15,327 bases of DNA from positions 1 to 15,327 of the forward strand of contig CAYGZQ010000082.1 in assembly GCA_964354375.1 (NCBI GenBank). The letters run 5' to 3'. Shown piece by piece: positions 1-6,078 of this stretch; the stretch's first letter is position 1, and each line of letters begins with the position of its first letter. The DNA comes from CAYGZQ01 sp964354375 [NCBI: uncultured Planctomycetota bacterium] (GTDB taxonomy: Bacteria > JAJVIF01 > JAPKYR01). Below the pieces are notes generated by a model. That model was not told the origin of the DNA. It searched no databases and saw only the letters and a list, made by a program, of their open reading frames with translations. Both the position numbers and the translations under genes were made by a program.

Positions 1-1
1 C

Positions 2-154
2 GCGCAGTACAAAATGCAGCGAGGCTATCGATACCTCATCGTCGGCGATTGCGACCAGGACTACGCGACAAGGCTCTCTTACAGGGATACCTGGCCCAGG
101 ACATACCGCTGGTCGGTTGTCGGATTCAGAGTCGTCCTGGATCCGCCCACGTAG
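2..154 (+). CDS. C-terminal end of a formylglycine-generating-enzyme (SUMF1/FGE)-fold protein, partial at window edge
   Basis: The reading frame is open from the window edge and ends at TAG 152-154, leaving the last 50 residues of a protein whose start lies outside the window. The closing residues GFRVVLDPP are the hallmark end of the SUMF1/FGE-sulfatase fold, and the preceding RG...YRDTWP.TYR pattern fits the usual RGGSW...CRSAYR...R..GFR layout. The normal GGSW after the first RG is replaced by GYRY, and the usual CRSAYR reads TRLSYR. True FGEs oxidise a sulfatase cysteine to formylglycine, but most bacterial members of this fold have other roles: ergothioneine or OvoA-type enzymes, gliding proteins, ligand-binding domains, and variable proteins of diversity-generating retroelements. 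Which applies cannot be told from this piece. A hairpin begins three bases after the stop codon. Confidence 0.6.
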   Translation, partial: AQYKMQRGYRYLIVGDCDQDYATRLSYRDTWPRTYRWSVVGFRVVLDPPT

Positions 155-156
155 CA

Positions 157-173
157 ATGCGCCTCCGGCGCAT
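157..173 (+). terminator. hairpin just after the FGE-fold gene (possible terminator or DGR-type hairpin)
   Basis: ATGCGCC and GGCGCAT form a perfect 7-bp stem around a 3-base loop, three bases after the stop codon. The following stretch at 174-197 is pyrimidine-rich with runs of T and C but no clean U tract, so intrinsic termination would be weak. The position directly behind an FGE-fold C-terminus also resembles the hairpin downstream of variable regions in diversity-generating retroelements. Confidence 0.45.
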
Positions 174-203
174 GATTCTCTTTGTTCCCCCTTGTTAAGA
201 ACC

Positions 204-236
204 ATACGCGGGACGCGTATGACTACGAGACGCGTA
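204..236. promoter_or_regulatory. ACGCGTA inverted and direct repeat cluster, possible operator
   Basis: ATACGCG (204-210), a 3-base spacer and CGCGTAT (214-220) form a perfect 7-bp inverted repeat. A further ACGCGTA copy sits at 230-236, repeating the word at 213-219. The cluster lies in the 176-nt gap between the FGE-fold fragment and the gene at 331, about 95 bases before its start. It could be a binding site for a dimeric regulator or a small stem-loop. No convincing -35/-10 pair was found in the gap. Confidence 0.3.
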
Positions 237-330
237 AGACTGCAAAACGCGCATTTCTGCCAGGTGCGTCAGTTTCCGACGACATGCGGCGTTGTATTTC
301 AAGAGAGCGAGATGCGTCTGAGGTCTCTTC

Positions 331-1497
331 ATGATTCCTTCGGCGAACAATCCGGTCGCGCTTGCCGATCCCACCATTGTTACGGGGAATCTCTCCATCC
401 TCGAAGAGCGCCCCTTGCTGCTCTTGAATTCCAGGCAGTCGAAAACGCCTGTTGGCAGCGACACGTGGGTGCGGAAAACGATCGAGGCCGCGCGATGGGC
501 GATAGGGGAGGGCATGCCGCTGATCGCCTCCATCGGTATGAACACATGGGAACTGATCCTCTGGGCAATCGGAGAGTACAAAGGCAAGGGCATTGTTATC
601 TGTCCCGCGAACCCGACCGTCCGCATCGAGGATGAGGTCTCGAAAATATCGGACGATTTCCGCCTCGATGCCGAACGCCTTGCATGGGTGTTTGTGGAGG
701 AGTCCGGAAAATCGAGAACGCGAAAATCCTGGTGGGAAATGCGCGACCGTGTCGCCTTCAGTCTCGCCGGTCGCATCGCGCCGATCTCGGTGCGCGACGG
801 CGGACGTCTTGAGGAGTCCAAACAGCAATGGCTGATGTCAGGACGGGAGATAGACCCTCGATTCAGGGTGAGCTACGAGGGCGGGTCGAGGTCGCGGCTG
901 AAAATCGATGTCCCTGCGACCTGCAGGGGTTTTGTGAGTTGGGACTATCTCATACATTGGACAAGGAGGTGTTACGGTCCGTGGCCGGGCGAGAGATCGG
1001 CCGACTATTACCGTGCAATCGCGGAGAGCACCAACACCTATGCACGGTCCGCGTCGAGCACTCTCGAACGCATCCTCGGTGAGAAGCTGCTGAGGGCATC
1101 GGGGGATCACATTCGGAAAAAAAGCCCGGTCGTCGCGTTCACTTCGCTGAGCCCGTCGGACGCTGTTCCGCTGATGAGATGGCGGAAACGATACGTAAGA
1201 CCGACATTCGAGCCATACGGGATCGGCATCCGCATCCGAACCGCCCTCGATGCCGGGATCAGGCCCGTTAGGTACGTGGCATCGGGGGAAGATGGGGGTT
1301 TATGGGAGTCTGTGCTGTTGCAGGGTTATGGATCGGGCGACTGGCAAGCGGAAAGAGAATGGCGTGCGATCGGCGACGTGGACTTGTCGGCCCTGCCCCC
1401 GGAGGAACTCGTTGTGCTTGTCCCGGATGATGCCGAGGCTGAAGAATTCAGGCGATTGACCAATCTGGAAATCGAGGTCTTGTCGGAACGAACCTAA
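331..1497 (+). CDS. Hypothetical protein: DprA-like Rossmann-type N-terminus plus AbiGi/DUF2971-like C-terminus
   Basis: This 388-residue protein has no name I can give with confidence. Residues about 22-95 read like the Rossmann-type fold of DprA/LOG proteins: strand LLLLN (29-33), the polar loop SRQSKTPVGSDTW (34-46), a long helix, strand MPLIAS (62-67), loop GMNTWE (69-74) and strand GIVICPANP (87-95). The middle holds a distinctive FVSWDYLIHWTR..YGPWPGE segment (201-221). The C-terminus has AFTSLSP (269-275), W284, YGIGIRI (296-302), AGIRPVRYV (308-316) and EREWRAIGDVDL (from 341), the pattern seen in AbiGi-like and DUF2971 proteins. The start is set by an in-frame stop at 319-321 and by GAGGT at 320-324, six bases before the ATG. 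No signal peptide or membrane segment is visible. It converges on the lipoprotein operon with a 13-base gap. A defence or nucleic-acid-linked role is only inference. Confidence 0.75.
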   Translation: MIPSANNPVALADPTIVTGNLSILEERPLLLLNSRQSKTPVGSDTWVRKTIEAARWAIGEGMPLIASIGMNTWELILWAIGEYKGKGIVICPANPTVRIEDEVSKISDDFRLDAERLAWVFVEESGKSRTRKSWWEMRDRVAFSLAGRIAPISVRDGGRLEESKQQWLMSGREIDPRFRVSYEGGSRSRLKIDVPATCRGFVSWDYLIHWTRRCYGPWPGERSADYYRAIAESTNTYARSASSTLERILGEKLLRASGDHIRKKSPVVAFTSLSPSDAVPLMRWRKRYVRPTFEPYGIGIRIRTALDAGIRPVRYVASGEDGGLWESVLLQGYGSGDWQAEREWRAIGDVDLSALPPEELVVLVPDDAEAEEFRRLTNLEIEVLSERT

Positions 1498-1510
1498 CCG
1501 GGCACGACTA

Positions 1511-2710
1511 TCAGAACACCGATCCGCCGGAATGGTCCTTGGTTACCCAGATCGGCGACGACAGCGCGAGGTCGGTGTTGACAAGATCGACCCTGACAAG
1601 GTACGCGGCATCGTCGGTGAACTGGTCATCGACGAAGCTCCCCTCATACTCCGCGGCATTCACGTCGAAGGTCTTGATCTCGTTCACCTGTTGACCGCTG
1701 ATTTTCAGGATCACGACCCTCTGAATCACGACCTTCGATGAAGCCTTCACCGATATCTGGGGGGGATCGGCGGAGCTGATCTCGCTCCCCATCACGTAGC
1801 CGTTGACCGCGAACTGGAGCGACACCCTGGTTCCGGTCACCCCGTAGCAGCGCCTGTTCTTGAGCGCGCTGTAGATCGCCTCGCGAGTGAAAGCGCTCGC
1901 CCAGACGCCGGTCAGACCGGGTTGGGCGTACTTCAGCGTGTCCGGCGGTCGGCTTTCGCCAAGATGGCTTCCGGGGCGGGTCATGTGTGTGTCGGTACCC
2001 GCCGTCAGGCCGAATCTCAGCCCCTCCTCCGCCAGAGCCTTGTAGACGCCGTGATTGGGATCGGGATTGGCCAGCGGCCTCGGATTTCCGTCGTACAGCG
2101 ACATCCCCCACTTCGAGTAGAACTCGACGCACTTCTCGACATCAGGGTTGAAATACTCCCACCAGTTCAAGGTCGTCTGTATCATGGGATGATGTGGGAT
2201 GTCGATAAAGTCGTAATTCTCCAGAGCTTTCCACAGTTCGGCCGGTACATCGTAATTCGGATCATTGCACGAGACGATGGGAATGGAGCTGTTTGTCGTG
2301 TAGACATTCCTGTGATCGTAAACCGCGCTGGTCCATTCGTAGCCGAACAAAACGCAGAACTTGCCGGGCTGATCGTATTTCGACGGGATCGACCTGTAGT
2401 AGCCGAGAGCAACGTTATTGTCGGCGGCCATCATCTCGGAGTGGTCGGTGATACCGCACCAGTCGAGCTTCGCCACGTCGCGCGCATATCTCAGCGCGAA
2501 ATCGGGAGATTCGTCGCCGTCCGACAGATTCGTGTGCACGTGCGGGTCGCCGTACAGAACCATATAGTTATTATACGAATCGATTGCCGGCGACCTCTGG
2601 GGGAGATTTCCCGGCACGACGCTTTCGCGGCTGCAGCCGATCGAGAGAATCGAAGCGGCGAGCACAGCGGCGACCCAGGCGAGTTGCAGATTCACGGGAG
2701 ACGTTCTCAT
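1511..2710 (-). CDS. PHP-domain metallohydrolase lipoprotein (DUF3604 / CehA-McbA-like)
   Basis: This 399-residue protein has a type II signal sequence with a hydrophobic stretch and the lipobox SIGC (Cys26), so it should be a membrane-anchored lipoprotein. The mature part carries the metal-binding pattern of the PHP superfamily: GDPHVHTNLSDGD (H57, H59, D64), TDHSE (D89, H90), GYEWTS (E125), HRNVY (H133), IPHHP (H173, H174) and AGTDTH (D240, H242). All expected metal ligands appear present, so it is probably an active hydrolase of phosphoester or amide-type bonds; the substrate is unknown. Residues after about 300 look like a beta-sandwich tail. Its ATG directly follows the TGA of the upstream propeller gene with no base between them, and its GGAGG site (2718-2722) lies inside that gene, which indicates translational coupling. 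Confidence 0.87.
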   Translation of the reverse strand: MRTSPVNLQLAWVAAVLAASILSIGCSRESVVPGNLPQRSPAIDSYNNYMVLYGDPHVHTNLSDGDESPDFALRYARDVAKLDWCGITDHSEMMAADNNVALGYYRSIPSKYDQPGKFCVLFGYEWTSAVYDHRNVYTTNSSIPIVSCNDPNYDVPAELWKALENYDFIDIPHHPMIQTTLNWWEYFNPDVEKCVEFYSKWGMSLYDGNPRPLANPDPNHGVYKALAEEGLRFGLTAGTDTHMTRPGSHLGESRPPDTLKYAQPGLTGVWASAFTREAIYSALKNRRCYGVTGTRVSLQFAVNGYVMGSEISSADPPQISVKASSKVVIQRVVILKISGQQVNEIKTFDVNAAEYEGSFVDDQFTDDAAYLVRVDLVNTDLALSSPIWVTKDHSGGSVF

Positions 2711-3706
2711 TCAGTCGCCTCCCTTCGTGTGCAGGTCGTAGACAGCGATGCCCGCCATGTCGGCGACGTACAGAATGTCGCCGCTCAGCCTCGCCCGACG
2801 AGCGTAGCCCGGCGTGTTCACCTGCCAGAGTTTCTCGAGGGCCGGAAGATTCGCCATGTCGTACCCGATCACCCCGTCCTCCCCGCATGAGGCGAAAAGC
2901 TTGTCCCCGTCTGCGTTGAGTCCTTCTACAAACCTGGCCGGCAATAATTCACTGGCAAGGCCGACCGCCGAAAGGTTCGCGATCGAGTAGATGTATATCC
3001 TGGACGAATCGTCGTTCCGCGCGATTATCCCGAAGCCGGCGTGCCCGATGATATCCTCGTAGTTTCCCATCCGGGCCGAGTCGCTGAACGTGCCGACCGG
3101 ATTCGCAGGGCCGCTGAGGAAGAAAGTCGACAGTCCGTACGGATTGTCGGCCACGAGCAGCGTGTCTGAGTCGAAGGCCGTGTCCCTGGCTCTCGTGTTC
3201 TGAACGGTCTTGATGTACGCAGGCGCCGCGGGATTGGCGACGTTGTATATCCTTACCCCTCCGTAGTAGTCGCCGAGAAAAAGGTAGCCCTGGTGAAATG
3301 CGGCCGATGACGCCCAGTTGGTGGCTTCCGAGAAAGTCTGTGCCGGATTGGACGGCGCCGCCAAAGAGAACACCTTCAGGCCGCCGGACGCGTCGCAGAC
3401 GTAGAGATGTCCCGAACAGATGTAGACCCTGAATGCGTAAGTGGTCTGGACGGTCTTTACGAGCGAAGGCTTCGACGGATCGGCGATGTCGATCACCTTC
3501 AGACCGCCCGGTCCGTCCGCAAGATAGAGCATCGTCCCGTTGAGCGCCAGGTCCTCAGCGCATACGGTCCTAAGGGACCCTATCAACTCCGGCTCCTCGC
3601 CGTCCGGCGGTGTCACCGGTTCGCCTCCTCCTCCGCACGATACGCACAGAAACAGCAAGACCGGCAACCAGACGCAAAACAGTCCCGCGCTGCGTGGTGA
3701 CCTCAT
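2711..3706 (-). CDS. LVIVD-repeat beta-propeller lipoprotein
   Basis: The protein has 331 residues from the chosen start. A hydrophobic signal ends at LCVSC (Cys24), followed by a Gly-rich tether, which is typical of a lipoprotein, although the residue at -3 is Cys rather than the usual Leu. The body contains repeats of the LVIVD type, seen as GGLKVIDIADPSKP, GGLKVFSLAAPSNP and GGVRIYNVANPAAP, each preceded by a short strand such as MLYLAD or YLFLGD. These form propeller blades that generally mediate binding rather than catalysis. The frame is open back to 3775, but the ATG at 3706 is preferred because GGAGG lies nine bases upstream and the signal peptide then begins properly with MRSPR. It is the first gene of an operon with the PHP lipoprotein, and the two may act together at the envelope. 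Confidence 0.85.
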   Translation of the reverse strand: MRSPRSAGLFCVWLPVLLFLCVSCGGGGEPVTPPDGEEPELIGSLRTVCAEDLALNGTMLYLADGPGGLKVIDIADPSKPSLVKTVQTTYAFRVYICSGHLYVCDASGGLKVFSLAAPSNPAQTFSEATNWASSAAFHQGYLFLGDYYGGVRIYNVANPAAPAYIKTVQNTRARDTAFDSDTLLVADNPYGLSTFFLSGPANPVGTFSDSARMGNYEDIIGHAGFGIIARNDDSSRIYIYSIANLSAVGLASELLPARFVEGLNADGDKLFASCGEDGVIGYDMANLPALEKLWQVNTPGYARRARLSGDILYVADMAGIAVYDLHTKGGD

Positions 3707-3715
3707 CGATAGTAA

Positions 3716-3720
3716 CCTCC
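3716..3720 (-). promoter_or_regulatory. Shine-Dalgarno that sets the start of the LVIVD lipoprotein
   Basis: GGAGG on the minus strand sits nine bases before the ATG at 3706. It rules against the longer start at 3775, which would add 23 residues with no ribosome site and would spoil the lipoprotein signal. Confidence 0.75.
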
Positions 3721-3751
3721 TTGCACGGGGGATGTGGATAATCAGACTTTC

Positions 3752-3757
3752 ATTATA
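3752..3757 (-). promoter_or_regulatory. TATAAT -10 box for the lipoprotein operon
   Basis: The minus strand reads a perfect TATAAT here, about 45 bases upstream of the ATG at 3706. No good -35 hexamer is found 16-18 bases further upstream, where the 28-bp palindrome lies, so an activator or a weak -35 would be needed. Confidence 0.45.
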
Positions 3758-3765
3758 CACTGATT

Positions 3766-3793
3766 GTAGGGGCACGGCATGCCGTGCCCCTAC
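3766..3793. repeat. Perfect 28-bp palindrome (REP-like)
   Basis: GTAGGGGCACGGCA followed directly by its exact reverse complement gives a 14-bp stem without a spacer. It lies between the two divergent promoters, just upstream of the minus-strand TATAAT. Palindromes of this wording are familiar to me as intergenic repeats in many uncultured bacterial genomes, but that is memory rather than a search. Confidence 0.7.
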
Positions 3794-3813
3794 CAGCCCC
3801 GTCAGGGAGGGCG

Positions 3814-3842
3814 TTGACCCCGCTGCGGTCGGGCTTTACAAT
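3814..3842 (+). promoter_or_regulatory. sigma70-type promoter of the aldolase/DHOD-like/pyruvate kinase operon
   Basis: TTGACC (3814-3819) and TACAAT (3837-3842) are separated by exactly 17 bases, each one mismatch from consensus. Transcription would begin near 3849, giving a leader of about 23 bases before the ATG at 3872 and placing the start inside the small hairpin described next. Confidence 0.65.
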
Positions 3843-3857
3843 CCTCCACACAGGAGG
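3843..3857 (+). promoter_or_regulatory. Ribosome site paired with an anti-SD arm (CCTCC/GGAGG hairpin)
   Basis: CCTCC (3843-3847), loop ACACA and GGAGG (3853-3857) form a 5-bp stem containing the strong Shine-Dalgarno of the gene at 3872. The GGAGG ends 14 bases before the ATG, longer than usual, so the GGTGGT at 3858-3863 may help. If transcription starts at about 3849 the CCTCC arm is absent from the mRNA, so occlusion would need an upstream start. Confidence 0.3.
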
Positions 3858-3871
3858 GTGGTGGTACGATC

Positions 3872-4837
3872 ATGACCGATTGGACTGAAGAATTCCTGGG
3901 CGTACTTTTCCCTGCCGCGCCCGTTCCTTCGGAAGGCGGCACGAAGCCCGATTTCAAGGCGCTGGAGAAGTTCGCATCCTGGATGAAAACCCAGCCGGTC
4001 GACGGTGTCGCGCTGTGGACCGACACCGGCAGGGGCTCCAGTCTCTCTCGCGAAGACCGCATCGCGGTCCTGAACATCTGGCGCGATGCTCTGGAAGATG
4101 CTCTTCCTATCATTGTCGAGATCGGCTCCGACGAAGGCGTGCCCGTGGAATCCGTGGTCTCTTCCGCCATCAGGAACGCTCAGGACGCGATTCCCACCGC
4201 TCGATATTTTCTCGTCAGGCCGCCGGATGAATTCAGGGATGATCCCGACCGCGATTCCAGGATTCTCGTCTATCACCACGCTCTCGCCGGGTTTGGCATT
4301 CCGCTTATTTTATCGTGCGGATCGGATCGGTCCGGAAACCTTTTCTACAGCGAGGAGGTGCTCGACACCCTCATGGCGATGCCCGAGGTGGCGGCGGTAA
4401 AGACGAGCATGCACGATCGCCCCCTCCTGATGCAGGACCTTGTCACCCATATTCTCGTGAAGCACCTGAAGAAGGCCGTTCTGTCCGGCGAGGACCGTTT
4501 CTACGGCTACTCGCTGTACAGGGGATGTCACGGGGCGCTTGTCGGGCTCGGATCGATCTGTCCCGAGCTCCAGCGGGAATTGATCGATGCATGGTTCATG
4601 CGCGAGACGTCCCGCTTCCTTCAGCTCAGCCGCCTGATCGATCACCTTGCGGAGGCGATCTATGTCGATCCGCTTGACGGTCACGTGGGCAGAATTCTCG
4701 CGGGACTTGCCCACAAGGGCATCATTCCCGCCGGTTCATCCCTCGATCCGTGGGGACCGAAACTCACGCTGATCGATCTGGAGTTCGTGAAAGCGACGCT
4801 TGATGCGGTAGGGGAATGGTCGGATGTCCAATCCTGA
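3872..4837 (+). CDS. Divergent DapA-family (class I aldolase/lyase) protein
   Basis: At 321 residues this is slightly longer than the usual 290-300 of dihydrodipicolinate synthase and N-acetylneuraminate lyase relatives. The order of barrel elements fits: VDGVALWTDTGRGSSLS (43-59), where DapA has a GTTGE loop; EDRIAVL; LPIIVEIGS (78-86); FLVRPP (113-118); IPLILSCGSDRSG (143-155), where DapA has LYNVPSRTG; and AVKTSM with K177 as the expected Schiff-base lysine. The lysine is kept, but the catalytic tyrosine position appears to be S148 and the GTTGE glutamate appears to be R54, so ordinary DapA chemistry is unlikely. It should be cytoplasmic. It is first in its operon and overlaps the next gene by 14 bases. 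The family call is firm; the reaction is unknown. Confidence 0.8.
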   Translation: MTDWTEEFLGVLFPAAPVPSEGGTKPDFKALEKFASWMKTQPVDGVALWTDTGRGSSLSREDRIAVLNIWRDALEDALPIIVEIGSDEGVPVESVVSSAIRNAQDAIPTARYFLVRPPDEFRDDPDRDSRILVYHHALAGFGIPLILSCGSDRSGNLFYSEEVLDTLMAMPEVAAVKTSMHDRPLLMQDLVTHILVKHLKKAVLSGEDRFYGYSLYRGCHGALVGLGSICPELQRELIDAWFMRETSRFLQLSRLIDHLAEAIYVDPLDGHVGRILAGLAHKGIIPAGSSLDPWGPKLTLIDLEFVKATLDAVGEWSDVQS

Positions 4838-6077
4838 GATTCTGGGATCTCTGCAGCGTGTCGACCTTGACGCTCGCGTTTCATCGGAGCTGAGGGACGA
4901 TCTCGAAGGCGCTGAGCCGTCGGTTGCGTCCGCACTTGCCGACCGGGTCAGGGAGAAATATCAAGTCGATCTCGACGCGGGATATGTGGGAACAGAACTG
5001 CCCCATCCTTTCGGGAAGGCAGCAGGGCAGCTTTCGATCTCGGTCGGACAAGTGAGCGCGGACCAATCCAGCGGGCTTGCGTTCACAGTCCTGAAATCGG
5101 CGGTCGGAGTAACCCAGGGAGGCGAGGTCGGTATAGACGCCTGGGAGAGACGAGCGCCTAAGATGGTCGTTGAGCGTCGAATCTCGCGCGACGGCAGGGA
5201 TGGCTGGACCGTCACATGGAAAGGCAGAGGCTGGGACAAGGGTTTCGACAAGTACGTGGATTTTTATATGGAATCGACCAAGCGGAACCCCGCTTACCCG
5301 ATCATCGCATCGCTCATGGTGGACGTCACCAATCCCGACCGGGCCCGGGAGCAGGCTACTCACTGTCTCGGACGGCTTGCCGACGTTCACTCGGAGAGTG
5401 CGAAGCCGGGAATCGCATTCCTGGTGGAAATCGACATCAGCCCGACCCTCTCTCTTCTGCCCGGGTCCCAAAGGCCCGAGATATTCGAGAATTGGGTGCG
5501 CACTTCTGTAAGAGCGTTCCGGGACGGAATCGGCGACCGGGGAAGTTTCGCTGTAAAGCTGCCGAACCCCGGTCTTGGCGCTGACTTCCAGGCGATGCTG
5601 GCGAAAGTTTCCCTTGAGGAGGGCGGGAAGCACATGGCGGGCCTGGTGGTCGCGAATCGCCTGTTCGACAAGGATGCGACATTCGAGGGGCAGGAGGGGG
5701 TCGCCTTCGGGGGCTTTGACCTGAGCAACATCAATCTTGAAACCCTCGACATCCTTGTATCGGACGGGATGAATCCGAGTCTGATCGGCACAGGGAACAT
5801 TTGCACCGGACAAATGATGGCCGAATACGCCCTGCGTGGCTGCCTGTCGGGAGAGATTCACACGTTCTTTCAGCTGCCCCCGTCGGCATGCAGAGCGAAG
5901 AAGGGTCCGGGAGGCCGAACCTGGCGCGCCCTTCGTGAGCTCGTCTTCCATCCCGACGACGGCCTCGTCTCAGTCCTGCTTAGACTCGGAAAATCCGGGG
6001 CCTTGCCTCAATCCGGTCACCTGATCAGTTTCAAAGACCTGCCCGGAGCCTATCCCGCGATCAAAGGAATGCGCTGA
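4824..6077 (+). CDS. Dihydroorotate-dehydrogenase-fold (FMN-type TIM barrel) protein, divergent
   Basis: The 417 residues are longer than most DHODs. Class resemblance rests on HPFGKAAGQLS (61-71), like the NPFGLAAGP opening of DHOD; K91 in TVLKS, where the flavin-contacting lysine sits; VEIDISP (201-207) in place of the catalytic NxSCPN or NxSSPN loop; VKLPNP (244-249); GLVVANR (273-279), like the LxxxNT segment; and IGTGNICTGQMMAEY (321-335) followed by HTFFQLP (346-352), like the GGI phosphate-binding end. The catalytic Cys or Ser-Pro-Asn loop is not recognisable, so it may bind flavin or phosphate but not oxidise dihydroorotate. The start is supported by GGGGA eight bases upstream, inside the preceding gene. 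It probably works with the DapA-like partner, since the genes overlap and are translationally coupled. Confidence 0.7.
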   Translation: MSNPEILGSLQRVDLDARVSSELRDDLEGAEPSVASALADRVREKYQVDLDAGYVGTELPHPFGKAAGQLSISVGQVSADQSSGLAFTVLKSAVGVTQGGEVGIDAWERRAPKMVVERRISRDGRDGWTVTWKGRGWDKGFDKYVDFYMESTKRNPAYPIIASLMVDVTNPDRAREQATHCLGRLADVHSESAKPGIAFLVEIDISPTLSLLPGSQRPEIFENWVRTSVRAFRDGIGDRGSFAVKLPNPGLGADFQAMLAKVSLEEGGKHMAGLVVANRLFDKDATFEGQEGVAFGGFDLSNINLETLDILVSDGMNPSLIGTGNICTGQMMAEYALRGCLSGEIHTFFQLPPSACRAKKGPGGRTWRALRELVFHPDDGLVSVLLRLGKSGALPQSGHLISFKDLPGAYPAIKGMR

Positions 6078-6078
6078 C

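Noticed and set aside
1922-2890. 322-codon plus-strand ORF opposite the PHP lipoprotein
   Set aside because: It is the antisense shadow of a gene with intact metal-binding motifs and has no ribosome site or domain of its own.
3704-3775. Longer start of the LVIVD lipoprotein at 3775
   Set aside because: It would put 23 charged residues before the signal peptide and cross the -10 box; the GGAGG at 3716-3720 points to 3706.
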